Shown here: in pieces, positions 43,696 to 53,649 of the stretch | Layout: every line of letters starts with the position of its first letter | Position numbering within the stretch: position 1 is the stretch's first letter | NCBI GenBank assembly: GCA_000721275.1 | Contig: JOFO01000004.1 | Span: forward strand, 62,001-126,000 | Source: Microtetraspora glauca | GTDB taxonomy: Bacteria > Actinomycetota > Actinomycetes > Streptomycetales > Streptomycetaceae | Reading direction: 5' to 3' | Length of the DNA stretch: 64,000 nt | Translations under genes and position numbers: made by a program | The notes under the pieces: generated by a model | Told to the model about the DNA's origin: nothing | What the model saw: the letters and a program-made list of their open reading frames with translations, nothing else | Databases searched by the model: none

Positions 43696-46107
43696 ATGCG
43701 TGAGGACGAGCGCTCTGAAGGCGTACCGCTGACCGACGAGGAACTCGGTGCGCTCGACGCGCACTGGAGGGCCGCCAACTACCTGTCGGCCGGCCAGATC
43801 TACCTGATGGACAACCCGCTGCTGAGGAAGCCGCTGGAACCGGCGCACATCAAGCCGCGGCTGCTCGGACACTGGGGCACCTCCCCGGGCCTCAACCTCG
43901 TGCACACCCACCTCAACCGCGTCATCAAGCGGTACGGCGTCGACGTGCTGTGCGTCTGGGGGCCCGGACACGGCGGGCCGGCCGTCCTCGCCAACTCCTG
44001 GCTGGAAGGCAGTTACAGCGAGACCTACCCCGACGTGAGCCGCGACGAGCACGGCATGGCCCGGCTGTTCCGGCAGTTCTCCTTCCCCGGCGGGGTGCCG
44101 AGCCACGTGGCGCCCGAGACCCCCGGCTCGATCCACGAGGGCGGCGAACTGGGCTACTCCCTGTCACACGCCTACGGCGCCGCCCTGGACAATCCCGACC
44201 TGCTGGTGGCGTGCGTCATCGGCGACGGTGAGGCGGAGACGGGACCGCTCGCCGCCTCCTGGCACTCCAACAAGTTCCTCGACCCCGTCCACGACGGAGC
44301 GGTCCTGCCCGTCCTCCACCTCAACGGATACAAGATCGCGAATCCCACCGTGCTCGCACGGCTGCCGGAGGCGGAACTCGACCAGTTGCTGCGCGGCTAC
44401 GGCCACGAGCCCCTGCACGTCACCGGAGACGACCCCCACCAGGTCCACCGGGCCATGGCGGCGGCCATGGACACGGCCCTCGACCACATCCGGCACATCC
44501 AGCGGCAAGCCCGGACCGGCGCCCCCGTCGGGCGGCCGCGCTGGCCGGTGATCGTCCTGCGCACGCCGAAGGGCTGGACCGGACCCGCCACGGTCGACGG
44601 TGTCCCCGTCGAGGGCACCTGGCGTGCCCACCAGGTGCCCCTGACGGGCGTCCGCGACGACGACGGCCACCGGGCCCGACTGGAAGCGTGGCTGCGCTCG
44701 TACCGGCCCGAGGAGCTCTTCGACGACGCCGGCCGGCCGAGCCCCCAGGTGCTGGAATGCGTGCCGGAGGGCGAGCGGAGGCTGGGTGCGACCCGGCATG
44801 CCAACGGCGGCCTGCTCCTGCGGGACCTGCCCCTGCCTCCGCTCGCACGCTTCGCCGTCCCCGTGGACGGGCCCGGCCAGACCCGCCACGAGCCGACCGG
44901 GGTACTCGGAGACCTGCTGGAGGGCGTCATGGCCGCCACCGGCGAGCGCCGCGACTTCCGGCTCGTCGGCCCCGACGAGACCGCCTCCAACCGTCTCCAG
45001 GCCGTGTACGGAGCGAGTGGCAAGGCCTGGCAGGAACCGCTCCTGGCCACCGACGAACACCTCGACCGGCACGGCCGGGTCATGGAGATCCTCTCCGAAC
45101 ACACCTGCCAGGGCTGGCTGGAGGGCTACCTGCTGACCGGCCGACACGGCCTGTTCTCCTGCTACGAAGCCTTCGTCCACATCGTCGACTCCATGGTCAA
45201 CCAGCACATCAAGTGGCTCAAGACCTCGCGAGCCCTGCACTGGCGCGCCCCTGTCGCCTCACTCAACTACCTGCTCACCTCCCACGTGTGGCGCCAGGAC
45301 CACAACGGCTTCTCCCACCAGGACCCCGGGTTCGTCGACCACGTCCTCAACAAGAGCCCCGAGGTCGTCCGCGTCTACCTCCCGCCGGACGCCAACACCC
45401 TGCTGACCGTCGCCGACCACGCGCTCCGCAGCCGTGACCAGGTCAACGTGATCGTCGCCGGCAAACAGCCCTGCTTCGACTGGCTCTCCCTCGACGACGC
45501 CCGCGCCCACTGCGCCCGCGGCGCCGGCGTGTGGGAATGGGCGGGTACCGAGGACGGGACCCGTGACCCGGACGTCGTCCTGGCCTGCGCCGGTGACGTC
45601 CCCACCCAGGAGATCCTCGCGGCGGCCGACCTCCTGCGGCGCCATCTCCCCCAGCTCGTCGTACGGGTGGTGAACGTCGTCGACATGACCCGGCTCATGC
45701 CCCACGAGGAACACCCCCACGGCATGACCGACCCGGAATACGACGCCTTGTTCACCCGGGACAAGCCGGTGATCTTCGCTTACCACGGTTACCCCTGGCT
45801 CGTGCACCGCCTCGCCTACCGCCGCACCGGCCACCCGAACCTGCACGTGCGCGGCTACAAGGAGGTGGGCACCACCACGACCCCCTTCGACATGGTCGTG
45901 CGCAACGACCTCGACCGCTACCGCCTCGTCATGGACGTGATCGACCGCGTGCCCGGCCTTGCCGTGCGAGCCGTGGGCGTGCGCCAGGCCATGGCCGATG
46001 TCCGCACCCGTCATCACGCCTTCATCCGCGAACACGGCGCCGACCTGCCCGAGGTCGCCGACTGGAGCTGGAGCTGGAGCTGGAGCGGCGGCCGGCAGTC
46101 GGCATGA
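43696..46107 (+). CDS. xfp: Xylulose-5-phosphate / fructose-6-phosphate phosphoketolase
   Basis: The 803-residue thiamine-diphosphate enzyme matches the normal length of the family. Conserved segments are [47 protein letters not shown], the TPP/Mg site [47 protein letters not shown] and [17 protein letters not shown]. It cleaves xylulose 5-phosphate to acetyl phosphate and glyceraldehyde 3-phosphate without NADH production, giving ATP through acetate kinase. GGAGGAAAC directly precedes ATG 43696. The C-terminus holds a (Trp-Ser)4 stretch from a TGGAGC repeat at 46063-46086. Confidence 0.96.
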   Translation: MREDERSEGVPLTDEELGALDAHWRAANYLSAGQIYLMDNPLLRKPLEPAHIKPRLLGHWGTSPGLNLVHTHLNRVIKRYGVDVLCVWGPGHGGPAVLANSWLEGSYSETYPDVSRDEHGMARLFRQFSFPGGVPSHVAPETPGSIHEGGELGYSLSHAYGAALDNPDLLVACVIGDGEAETGPLAASWHSNKFLDPVHDGAVLPVLHLNGYKIANPTVLARLPEAELDQLLRGYGHEPLHVTGDDPHQVHRAMAAAMDTALDHIRHIQRQARTGAPVGRPRWPVIVLRTPKGWTGPATVDGVPVEGTWRAHQVPLTGVRDDDGHRARLEAWLRSYRPEELFDDAGRPSPQVLECVPEGERRLGATRHANGGLLLRDLPLPPLARFAVPVDGPGQTRHEPTGVLGDLLEGVMAATGERRDFRLVGPDETASNRLQAVYGASGKAWQEPLLATDEHLDRHGRVMEILSEHTCQGWLEGYLLTGRHGLFSCYEAFVHIVDSMVNQHIKWLKTSRALHWRAPVASLNYLLTSHVWRQDHNGFSHQDPGFVDHVLNKSPEVVRVYLPPDANTLLTVADHALRSRDQVNVIVAGKQPCFDWLSLDDARAHCARGAGVWEWAGTEDGTRDPDVVLACAGDVPTQEILAAADLLRRHLPQLVVRVVNVVDMTRLMPHEEHPHGMTDPEYDALFTRDKPVIFAYHGYPWLVHRLAYRRTGHPNLHVRGYKEVGTTTTPFDMVVRNDLDRYRLVMDVIDRVPGLAVRAVGVRQAMADVRTRHHAFIREHGADLPEVADWSWSWSWSGGRQSA

Positions 46108-46634
46108 TCCCACCGTCCGCATCGTGTGACGCCGAACGCCTCGGCAGGCAGCCGCGACACCCCTGCGCGGCTTCAGCCGACCCGGGAACCACCAAGGACG
46201 GGAGCCGCCGGGAAGCAAGCGGGCGGGCCGGCTCGAAGGAAGTGCTGGAGCGGGCCCGGACCACTTCGTTCGTCATCCCTTCGCCCACGGTCCGGTGCCG
46301 CGCCACGGTTCTCGTCTCCATCCGACTGAGGAGCTTCCGCCCCCGCTCTCGGCCTCCACGGGGAGGCGGTGGTCCGCCGAGGGTCCATCGGCCCTGTCTC
46401 CCGGCCGTTCGGGTCACACCGCCGTGGCCGTCCACCCGGGGCGTGCGGCGTGAGGCCTCCCGGCCCCCAGCAGGGACCTCGGGCCCCCTGCGCGCACCGC
46501 TCCGGCCGATCACCGTGGAGGGGCAGGCCCGCCCAGCACCGCCCCGGAGTGCCGGACGGCGATCACCGGGCCCCTGAAGTCACCCCGCGCACGCCGCGTC
46601 CGGCCCGCCCGGCCGCCAGACCCACGGAGTCCCC
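46108..46634. other. Gene-free promoter region before a USP gene
   Basis: The 527 bp hold no recognised gene. One full box is at 46473-46486, and a GGGCCCC run at 46568-46574. Confidence 0.45.
46473..46486. promoter_or_regulatory. DosR/OsdR-like box (USP gene)
   Basis: GGGACCTCGGGCCC fits the 5-4-5 pattern and lies 149 bp before the USP start. Confidence 0.58.
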
Positions 46635-47504
46635 ATGTCCCGCACCGTCACCGCCGGCCTCGACGGATCCCCGGAGAGCCTCGCCGCCACGCAGTGGGCC
46701 GCCCAGGAGGCATCGCGACGTGCCGTGCCGCTGCGGCTGCTCCGCGTCTGGAACGTCGACGAGGATCCCCGTACCCGAGTGGTCGATCCCGCGACCGCAC
46801 GCGGATGGGGCGAGCGCACGCTCGCCATCGCCGAAAGGCGGCTGCGGCGCCGCCACCCGGGCCTGGACGTCGAGACGGCGTGGGTGGCCGGCGACCCCGT
46901 GGAGGAGCTGTGCGGTGCCGCCGAGGAAGCGGAACTGCTGGTGCTCGGCTCCCGTGGTCTGGGTGGCCTGGCCGGATTCCTCGCCGGGTCGGTCTCCCTG
47001 GCGGTGCTCGCCCGCACGCGGCGCCCGGTCGTTCTCGTCCGCCCGCACGACCCCCTGGGGCCCGATGAGGAGCGCACGGGGGAGGTGGTCGTGGGTCTGG
47101 ACGTGTCCGCCGCCTGCGACGAGCCGCTCGCCTTCGCCTTCGCCGCCGCGGACCGGTACGGCTGCGGGCTGCGCGTGGTGCACCGGTGGGCCGTACCGGC
47201 GCTCTACGGACCCGACATGCTCGACGCACTGCCGCTGCTCCTGACGGAGGTCGCCGAAGACACGCGGCGGGCGCTCGACGAGGCACTGGCCCCCTGGACC
47301 GAGAAGTTCCCGGACGTGCCGGTGGTGCGCGACTGCCGCCAGGGCCGGCCGGCGCAGGACCTGACGGAGCTGTCGCACGACGCCCGGCTCGTCGTCGTCG
47401 GCCGCAAGGCCCGCCGGGCACGGATCGGCACCCGCATCGGGGCCGTCACCCACGCGGTCCTGCACCACTGCCCGGCGCCGGTCGCGGTCGTCCCCCACGG
47501 CTGA
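46635..47504 (+). CDS. Universal stress protein, tandem domains
   Basis: The 289-residue protein has two USP domains. The first opens [20 protein letters not shown] and has the ATP loop [20 protein letters not shown]; the second opens [20 protein letters not shown] and ends [20 protein letters not shown]. As in the 41356 protein, the second domain lacks the DGS and Gly-rich loop. The sequence is closest in the window to the 41356 USP. A DosR-like box lies upstream, and the pyruvate formate-lyase gene follows after 313 bp. Confidence 0.94.
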   Translation: MSRTVTAGLDGSPESLAATQWAAQEASRRAVPLRLLRVWNVDEDPRTRVVDPATARGWGERTLAIAERRLRRRHPGLDVETAWVAGDPVEELCGAAEEAELLVLGSRGLGGLAGFLAGSVSLAVLARTRRPVVLVRPHDPLGPDEERTGEVVVGLDVSAACDEPLAFAFAAADRYGCGLRVVHRWAVPALYGPDMLDALPLLLTEVAEDTRRALDEALAPWTEKFPDVPVVRDCRQGRPAQDLTELSHDARLVVVGRKARRARIGTRIGAVTHAVLHHCPAPVAVVPHG

Positions 47505-47634
47505 ACGGACCCGGCCCCCAGAGCGGCGCACCGACACCGCCCGTCCGGCACCAGCCCCGGACGGCTCGGGCAGCCGTGCCGCCCGGCGGCTGCCTCCCCT
47601 CTCTCCGCGACGGCTCCGCGCGGCCCGCGAGGGA

Positions 47635-47672
47635 GGGCGCAAGGTCCCTCGTGCCGCCGGGACCACCGGGCC
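47635..47672. promoter_or_regulatory. Two near-match DosR/OsdR-like boxes before pflB
   Basis: GGGCGCAAGGTCCC (47635-47648) and GGGACCACCGGGCC (47659-47672) each keep the 5-4-5 spacing with one deviation. They lie 145-183 bp before pflB. A half-site pair GGCCCTTGCGGCCC is at 47715-47728. Confidence 0.45.
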
Positions 47673-47817
47673 CCGCCCACCGGGAACGACAAGGCCGGTC
47701 AGCGGCTTCGCGCGGCCCTTGCGGCCCTCGGCCGGTGGCAGGCGGACGACGAGCATCGAAGGTGAGGCCGGGCCGTCTCGCCCGCCTCGCAGGCCGCCGT
47801 CCCTTGGAGATGACGAC

Positions 47818-50076
47818 ATGACCGTGACCGTCCAGCCCCCCGCCGACACCAGCACGCCGTGGCGCGGCTTCACCGGTGAGGAGTGGCAGCGGGAGATCGA
47901 CGTCCGTTCCTTCATCCAGGACAACTACGCCCCTTACGAAGGCGGTGCCGCGTTCCTGGCCGGTCCCACGGACCGGACGCTCGCCGTGTGGAGAGCCGTC
48001 GCCGCTCTCTTCCCCGAGGAACGCCGCAAGGGCGTCCTCGACGTCGACACGGCGACGCCCTCCACCATCACGTCCCACGCGCCCGGCTACATCGACCGCG
48101 ACCGGGAGCTGATCGTCGGTCTGCAGACCGACGCCCCGCTGAAGCGGGCCATCATGCCCAACGGCGGACTGCGCATGGTCGAGAACGGATTGCGCGCCTA
48201 CGGCTTCGAGCCCGACCCGTTCGTCACCACGGTCTTCGGCACCTACCGCAAGACCCACAACGACGGCGTCTTCGACGCCTACACCCCCGAGATGCTGCGC
48301 GCCCGCAAGGCCGGCATCGTCACGGGCCTGCCCGACGCGTACGGGCGGGGCCGGATCATCGGCGACTACCGCCGCGTCGCGCTGTACGGGACCAGCCGGC
48401 TGATCGAGGCCAAGCGCGCCGAGCGGTCGCGCCTCGACCACATCCCGTCCGCGGTCGACGTCATCCGCGACCGGGAAGAACTGGCCGAGCAGATCAGGGC
48501 GCTGGGCGAGCTGGAGCGCATGGCAGCCTCCTACGGCTGCGACGTCTCCCGTCCCGCGGCCACCGCACAGGAGGCCGTCCAGTGGCTGTACCTGGGCTTC
48601 CTGGCCGCGGTGAAGGAGCAGAACGGCGCGGCGATGTCCCTCGGCCGCACCTCCACCTTCCTGGACGTCTACCTCCAGCGTGACCTCGACGAGGGGCGCA
48701 TCGACGAGAGTCGCGCCCAGGAGCTCGTCGACGACTTCGTGATCAAGCTGCGGATCGTGCGGTTCCTGCGCACCCCGGAGTACGACGCACTGTTCTCCGG
48801 CGACCCCACCTGGGTCACCGAGTCCATCGGCGGCATCGGAGAGGACGACCGCCCTCTGGTCACGCGCACCTCCTTCCGCTTCCTCCAGACCCTCTACAAC
48901 CTCGGACCCGCCCCGGAGCCCAACCTGACCGTGCTCTGGTCCCGTCGACTGCCCGAGGGGTTCAAGCGGTTCTGCGCCCAGGTCTCCATCGACACCAGCT
49001 CGATCCAGTACGAGTCCGACGACCTGCTCCGCCCCCGCACGGGTGACGACTCGGCGATCGCCTGCTGCGTCTCCGCGATGGCGGTGGGCAGGCAGATGCA
49101 GTTCTTCGGCGCCCGCGTCAACCTCGCCAAGGCCCTCCTGTACGCGATCAACGGCGGCCGCGACGAGATGACCGGTGAGCAGGTCGCCCCCGCGACCACC
49201 CCGCTGACCGGCGAGTACCTCGACCACGCCGAGGTGGCCGGCGCGTACGACCGCATGCTGGACTGGCTCGCCGCGACCTACGTCAACGCGCTCAACGTGA
49301 TCCACTACATGCACGACAAGTACGCCTACGAGCGCATCGAGATGGCCCTGCACGACCACCCGGTCCACCGGACGATGGCGTGCGGCATCGCGGGTCTCTC
49401 CGTGGCCGCCGACAGCCTCTCGGCCATCAAACACGCCCGGGTGCGGGTCATCCGGGATGCCACCGGGCTCGCCGTCGACTACCGGGTCGAGGGCGACTAC
49501 CCGGCCTACGGCAACGACGACGACCGGGCGGACCGGATCGCCGTCGACCTGGTCCGCTCCTTCATGGCCAAGGTGCGCCGGCACCCCACCTACCGGGGTG
49601 CCGAACACACGCAGTCGGTTCTCACCATCACCTCCAACGTCGTGTACGGCAAGCACACGGGCAATACGCCCGACGGCCGGCGCGCCGGAGCACCGTTCGC
49701 CCCGGGCGCGAACCCGATGAACGGCCGCGACCACCGCGGCATGGCGGCCTCGGCGCTGTCGGTCGCGAAGATCCCGTACGACCAGGCCCGCGACGGCATC
49801 TCCCTGACCTCGACCATCACCCCGGAGGGTCTGGGACACGAGCCGGCCGAACGCGCGGGGCACCTCGTCGGAATCCTCGACGCCTACACCGCCGAAGGCG
49901 GCTTCCACATGAACGTCAACGTCCTCGACCGCGCCACACTGGAGGACGCCATGGAACACCCGGACGACTACCCCGAGCTGACCATCCGCGTCTCCGGCTA
50001 CGCCGTCAACTTCGTCCGGCTCACCCGCGAACAGCAACTCGACGTCATCGGCCGCACGTTCCACGGTGCGCGATGA
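47818..50076 (+). CDS. pflB: Pyruvate formate-lyase (glycyl radical enzyme)
   Basis: The 752-residue enzyme has the usual length of PflB. The catalytic pair Cys416-Cys417 is in [11 protein letters not shown] and the radical Gly727 in [14 protein letters not shown] near the C-terminus. [28 protein letters not shown] and [18 protein letters not shown] are typical of true PFL rather than glycerol dehydratases. It converts pyruvate and CoA to acetyl-CoA and formate, and its radical is destroyed by O2, so it works only without oxygen. The activase gene overlaps its stop. Such a gene in a Streptomyces-like genome is a strong pointer to anaerobic survival metabolism. Confidence 0.96.
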   Translation: MTVTVQPPADTSTPWRGFTGEEWQREIDVRSFIQDNYAPYEGGAAFLAGPTDRTLAVWRAVAALFPEERRKGVLDVDTATPSTITSHAPGYIDRDRELIVGLQTDAPLKRAIMPNGGLRMVENGLRAYGFEPDPFVTTVFGTYRKTHNDGVFDAYTPEMLRARKAGIVTGLPDAYGRGRIIGDYRRVALYGTSRLIEAKRAERSRLDHIPSAVDVIRDREELAEQIRALGELERMAASYGCDVSRPAATAQEAVQWLYLGFLAAVKEQNGAAMSLGRTSTFLDVYLQRDLDEGRIDESRAQELVDDFVIKLRIVRFLRTPEYDALFSGDPTWVTESIGGIGEDDRPLVTRTSFRFLQTLYNLGPAPEPNLTVLWSRRLPEGFKRFCAQVSIDTSSIQYESDDLLRPRTGDDSAIACCVSAMAVGRQMQFFGARVNLAKALLYAINGGRDEMTGEQVAPATTPLTGEYLDHAEVAGAYDRMLDWLAATYVNALNVIHYMHDKYAYERIEMALHDHPVHRTMACGIAGLSVAADSLSAIKHARVRVIRDATGLAVDYRVEGDYPAYGNDDDRADRIAVDLVRSFMAKVRRHPTYRGAEHTQSVLTITSNVVYGKHTGNTPDGRRAGAPFAPGANPMNGRDHRGMAASALSVAKIPYDQARDGISLTSTITPEGLGHEPAERAGHLVGILDAYTAEGGFHMNVNVLDRATLEDAMEHPDDYPELTIRVSGYAVNFVRLTREQQLDVIGRTFHGAR

Positions 50077-50801
50077 CCACCGGCCGCATCCACTCCTGGG
50101 ACCTGTCCACCGGCGTGGACGGGCCCGGGACCCGTTTCGTCCTCTTCCTCAGCGGCTGCCCGCTGCGCTGCCTGTACTGCGCCAACCCCGACACCTGGCA
50201 CATGCGCGACGGGGAGCAGGCCACCGTGGACGACGTGCTGGCCCGCATCGAGCGGTACCGGCGGTTCACCGACCTGGCCGGCGGGGGAGTGACCCTCACC
50301 GGAGGTGAGCCTCTGCTTCAGTCCGCCTTCACGGCCGAGGTCCTGCGGCGGTGCAAGGAGCTGGGCCTGCACACCGCCCTCGACACCTCCGGTGCCCTGG
50401 GCGCCCGGGCCGACGACGCGCTCCTGGCCGACACCGATCTCGTCCTGCTCGACATCAAGTCCTTCGACGCCGGTGTCTACCGGCGCCTGACCGGCGGTCG
50501 GCTCGCACCCACCCTCGGCTTCGCCACCCGTCTGAACCGTCTCGGCGTCCGGGCCTGGATCCGCTACGTCCTCGTCCCCGGCTGGACCGACGACGAGGAG
50601 GCCATCGACGGCCTCGCCCGCTTCCTCGCCGATCTGGACAACGTCGACCGCGTCGACGTCCTTCCCTTCCACAAGCTCGGTGCCGCCAAGTACGACGCGC
50701 TCGGCATCCCCTTCCCCCTCCGTGACCGTCCCGTTCCCGACGCCGCGCTGGCCGAACGCGTGCGTGAGCAGTTCCGAGCGCACGGCCTGCGGGCGCAATG
50801 A
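50073..50801 (+). CDS. pflA: Pyruvate formate-lyase activating enzyme (radical SAM)
   Basis: The 242-residue protein has the radical-SAM cluster motif CPLRCLYC at residues 29-36, the SAM-binding [13 protein letters not shown] and the family segments [18 protein letters not shown] and [20 protein letters not shown]. It abstracts hydrogen from Gly727 of PflB using a [4Fe-4S] cluster and SAM. ATG 50073 overlaps the pflB stop (ATGA). A strong terminator follows, closing the two-gene operon. Confidence 0.95.
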   Translation: MTTGRIHSWDLSTGVDGPGTRFVLFLSGCPLRCLYCANPDTWHMRDGEQATVDDVLARIERYRRFTDLAGGGVTLTGGEPLLQSAFTAEVLRRCKELGLHTALDTSGALGARADDALLADTDLVLLDIKSFDAGVYRRLTGGRLAPTLGFATRLNRLGVRAWIRYVLVPGWTDDEEAIDGLARFLADLDNVDRVDVLPFHKLGAAKYDALGIPFPLRDRPVPDAALAERVREQFRAHGLRAQ

Positions 50802-50852
50802 ACGAACCGGGCGGGGCGAACGGCGCGTGCCCCGTGCGGCACCGGGAAAGAC

Positions 50853-50890
50853 CGGTGCCCGGCTTCCGCGGAGCAGGAAGCCGGGCACCG
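50853..50890 (+). terminator. Terminator after pflBA
   Basis: CGGTGCCCGGCTTCC (50853-50867) and GGAAGCCGGGCACCG (50876-50890) form a perfect 15-bp stem with an 8-base loop, 51 bp after the pflA stop; it may also serve the convergent flavohemoglobin gene. Confidence 0.88.
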
Positions 50891-50953
50891 TAGGGATGTG
50901 CGAGGGGGTTGGTCCTCGCACGAAGCGATGGCCTGGAACGGCAGGGCGGTCGG

Positions 50954-52156
50954 TCAGGCGGTGGCGTCGGCCAGCCACAGGTCCGGGCCGAAGACCTCGT
51001 AGCGGACGTTGCGGGCGGGGATGCCGCCGCGCAGCAGCTGCGACCTGACCTCGCGCATGAAGGAGAGCGGGCCGCACAGGTACACGCTCGCGTCGGCCGG
51101 AAGTTCCAGCGCGTCGAGCTCCATCAGCCCCGTCCGGGAGCCGGGCTCCTCCGCCGCGTCCCGCTCGTACCAGAACTGGGCGCGTGCCTCGGGCAACGCG
51201 TCGACCAGCCGCTTGGTGTCGGCCCGCAGCGCGTGGTCGGCGGGCGAACGGTCGGCGTGCAGGACCGTGACGGAGCGGGTGGACGTCTCGCCGGCGAGGT
51301 GCTCCAGCATGGACACCATCGGTGTGCAGCCGATGCCCGCGGAGACGAGTGCCAACGGCGCGTCCGTCTCGTCCAGCACCACGTCACCGAACGGGACGGA
51401 GAGGGTGAGTTCGTCGCCGGCCTCGAGAGTGCGGTGCAACAGGTTCGACACTTCGCCCTCGGGAGCGCCGTTCCCGCGCACGCGCTTGACGGTGATCCGG
51501 CGCACCTGGTCGCCGGGTGCCGAGGAGAGGCTGTACTGGCGCAGTTGGTGCACGCCGTCGGGCATCCGCACGCGCACGCTGACGTACTGTCCGGCCCGGG
51601 CGCGAGGAGCCGGGGCACCGTCGGAGGGCCGCAGCAGGAAGGAGACGGTGTCGGCAGTCTCGTCGCGACGTTCGACGACGGTCCACTGTCGCCAGGGGTG
51701 CCCGGGTCGCACCTGGGCTTCGAGGCAGAGGCGGGCTTCCTGCGCGATGAGGGCGCCGGCCATCAGCCAGTAGACCTCGTCCCAGGCGGCCGCGACGTCC
51801 GGGGTGACCGCTTCGCCCAGGACGTCGGTGATGGCGGCGAACAGGTACTTGTGCACGAGGGTGTACTGATCGTCGGTGACGCCCACGGCCACGTGCTTGT
51901 GGGCGATGCGGGCGAGCAGGGCGTCCGGGCGGGTGCCGGGCTCCGCCAGGAGCGAACCGGCGAAGGCGGCGATCGACCCGGCAAGGGCCCGGCGCTGCGC
52001 GCCACTGGCCTGGTTGCCCCGGTTGAACATGCCGTCCAGCAGCTCGGGGTGCTCGGCGAACATCGTGGCGTAGAACCGGGTGGTTATCTCGTCCAGTGCC
52101 CCGCCGACGGCAGGCAGGGTGGCCCGGATCAGCGCGGCCGACTCGGCAGACAGCAT
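50954..52156 (-). CDS. hmp: Flavohemoglobin / nitric oxide dioxygenase
   Basis: The 400-residue protein has an N-terminal globin (about 1-140) with the proximal His in RIAHKHVAVGV, an FAD domain (about 150-255) with RQYSLSSAPGDQ, and a NAD domain with VSAGIGCTPMVSMLEH and VYLCGPLSFMREV. It oxidises NO to nitrate with O2, protecting heme sensors and iron-sulfur enzymes. CAGGAG lies 5 bp before ATG 52156. No NsrR-type operator was seen; the upstream gap has DosR-like boxes shared with the divergent USP gene. Confidence 0.94.
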   Translation of the reverse strand: MLSAESAALIRATLPAVGGALDEITTRFYATMFAEHPELLDGMFNRGNQASGAQRRALAGSIAAFAGSLLAEPGTRPDALLARIAHKHVAVGVTDDQYTLVHKYLFAAITDVLGEAVTPDVAAAWDEVYWLMAGALIAQEARLCLEAQVRPGHPWRQWTVVERRDETADTVSFLLRPSDGAPAPRARAGQYVSVRVRMPDGVHQLRQYSLSSAPGDQVRRITVKRVRGNGAPEGEVSNLLHRTLEAGDELTLSVPFGDVVLDETDAPLALVSAGIGCTPMVSMLEHLAGETSTRSVTVLHADRSPADHALRADTKRLVDALPEARAQFWYERDAAEEPGSRTGLMELDALELPADASVYLCGPLSFMREVRSQLLRGGIPARNVRYEVFGPDLWLADATA

Positions 52157-52261
52157 GACACTCCTGAGGGGGAAGCGGAGGGGTTTCGCACTGCACAGCG
52201 GCAGGCACCTCCTGGTTTAGCAGGCTGAAGACCGCCCGACCTCCTGTGTGCGCAGGACCCG

Positions 52262-52275
52262 GGACCAAGGTCCCG
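52262..52275. promoter_or_regulatory. DosR/OsdR-like box, best match
   Basis: GGGACCAAGGTCCC has both half-sites GGGAC/GTCCC exactly as in the mycobacterial DosR consensus, and the symmetry extends to CCGGGAC/GTCCCGG. It lies 106 bp before hmp. Confidence 0.72.
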
Positions 52276-52314
52276 GGTTCAGGGCCTCACGGTCCGGTGC
52301 GGAGCAAGAGCCCG

Positions 52315-52328
52315 GGACCAGTGGCCCG
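52315..52328. promoter_or_regulatory. DosR/OsdR-like box (hmp / USP gap, site 2)
   Basis: GGGACCAGTGGCCC lies 53 bp from the 52262 box, that is, five helical turns on the same DNA face. Confidence 0.65.
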
Positions 52329-52460
52329 GAGCGGGAGCGGGGCCTCTCGCACACGCCGCGGACCTCGTGCCGCCCACGACTCCCTCCCGCGCTCTCCGCC
52401 ACCTGAGACCGGCTCAAGGCCCTGGCGGGCAGCACAGCAGGGCCATCGAGGCCCACGTCA

Positions 52461-52474
52461 GGGACGATCGGCCC
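52461..52474. promoter_or_regulatory. DosR/OsdR-like box (hmp / USP gap, site 3)
   Basis: GGGACGATCGGCCC lies 95 bp before the USP start, the same distance class as the boxes at 24346, 32023 and 35443. Confidence 0.66.
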
Positions 52475-52568
52475 CAGCGCCGGCCGCCGGGTTCCTGCGA
52501 GGCTCGCCTCACCGCGTCAGCAGCTCCGCCGACGCCTTCACCCGCACCGGCAGCCCCGGGAGGCACCC

Positions 52569-53444
52569 ATGTCCGGCACCATCACCGTAGGACTCGACGG
52601 AACCGACCACGCCCTCGCGGCAGCGGACTGGGCGGCGGACGAGGCGGAGCGCCGCGGCGCGAGCGTGCGGCTGGTCCATGCCTGGGTCTGGGGCCCCACC
52701 GACGTGGTGTACGTCGGCGACCGCGCGGCGGAGGAGCGCTGGGCACGCGACGCGCTCAACGAGGCGCGGGCCCGCATCGCCAAGAAGCACCCGTCCCTGG
52801 ACGTCACCACCGAACTCCTCGTCGGCGACCCGGTGCCCACCCTTCTCACCGAGGCCGCACGCGCCGAGATGCTGGTGCTGGGATCCCGTGGCTACGGCAC
52901 TCTCACCGGTTATCTGATCGGCTCCGTCTCGCTCCACGTGCTTCGACAGGCGACAGGGCCCGTCGTCATGGTCAGGATGCCCGAGGTCTCCACGCGCCGG
53001 CACGAACCCGGGGAGGAGGAGGTGGTGGTCGGCGTCCAGGAACCCGGAGAGAGCGGCGACTCCGTCCTGGAGTTCGCCTTCACGGCCGCCGCCGAACGAG
53101 GAGCGGCCCTGCGTGTCGTGCACGCCTGGAGCATCCCGACAGCCCTTGCCTGGGGCCCCGGGTCGCTGTACCTGGCCGACCAGGCCGGTGCTCTGGCGCG
53201 GATCAACCGGGAGGTCCTGGCCGACGTCCTCGTGCCATGGCGCGACAAGTACCCCGGGGTGGAGGTCATCGAGCACTTCGAGATCGGCTCGCCCTCCGAA
53301 GTGCTGCTGCACAGCAGCGTCCGTGCCGGCCTGGTCGTCGTCGGTCGCCGCTCCCACGAGGCGGGCCTGCGACGCCTCGGAGCGGTCACCCACGCCGTCC
53401 TGCACCATGCCTCCGCACCCGTGGCGGTCGTGCCGCACGACTGA
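52569..53444 (+). CDS. Universal stress protein, tandem domains
   Basis: The 291-residue protein has two USP domains. The first opens ITVGLDGTDHALAAADWAAD and has the ATP loop LGSRGYGTLTGYLIGSVSLH; the second opens VVVGVQEPGESGDSVLEFAF and ends VVGRRSHEAGLRRLGAVTHA, again without a full ATP loop. Three DosR-like boxes lie in the upstream gap. It is the last intact gene of the island before the duplicated PPOX/STAS remnants. Confidence 0.94.
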   Translation: MSGTITVGLDGTDHALAAADWAADEAERRGASVRLVHAWVWGPTDVVYVGDRAAEERWARDALNEARARIAKKHPSLDVTTELLVGDPVPTLLTEAARAEMLVLGSRGYGTLTGYLIGSVSLHVLRQATGPVVMVRMPEVSTRRHEPGEEEVVVGVQEPGESGDSVLEFAFTAAAERGAALRVVHAWSIPTALAWGPGSLYLADQAGALARINREVLADVLVPWRDKYPGVEVIEHFEIGSPSEVLLHSSVRAGLVVVGRRSHEAGLRRLGAVTHAVLHHASAPVAVVPHD

Positions 53445-53649
53445 CACCCGGGGCCGGGGCCACGACCCGACTTCCCGGCCGAGGCGTCACGAGGAGCCCC
53501 GGCCGGATTCCCCCCGGGGGTACAGCGAGGCCCCCCGGGCCGTCGGCGCGGTCGGAGAGCGGACCGACGGCGGCGAGGGGGACCCGCATCAGGGACCATC
53601 GGGCGGAGCGGCTGACAGGGCGGTCACGAGGCGCAGGTGTTCGTCCTCG

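Noticed and set aside
46108..46634. Possible small genes between phosphoketolase and USP
   Set aside because: Several open frames exist on both strands, but none has both a ribosome site and a plausible protein; the region looks like promoter DNA.
52157..52260. NsrR- or NO-type operator before the flavohemoglobin gene
   Set aside because: No inverted repeat resembling the NsrR site was found; only DosR-like boxes occur further upstream.
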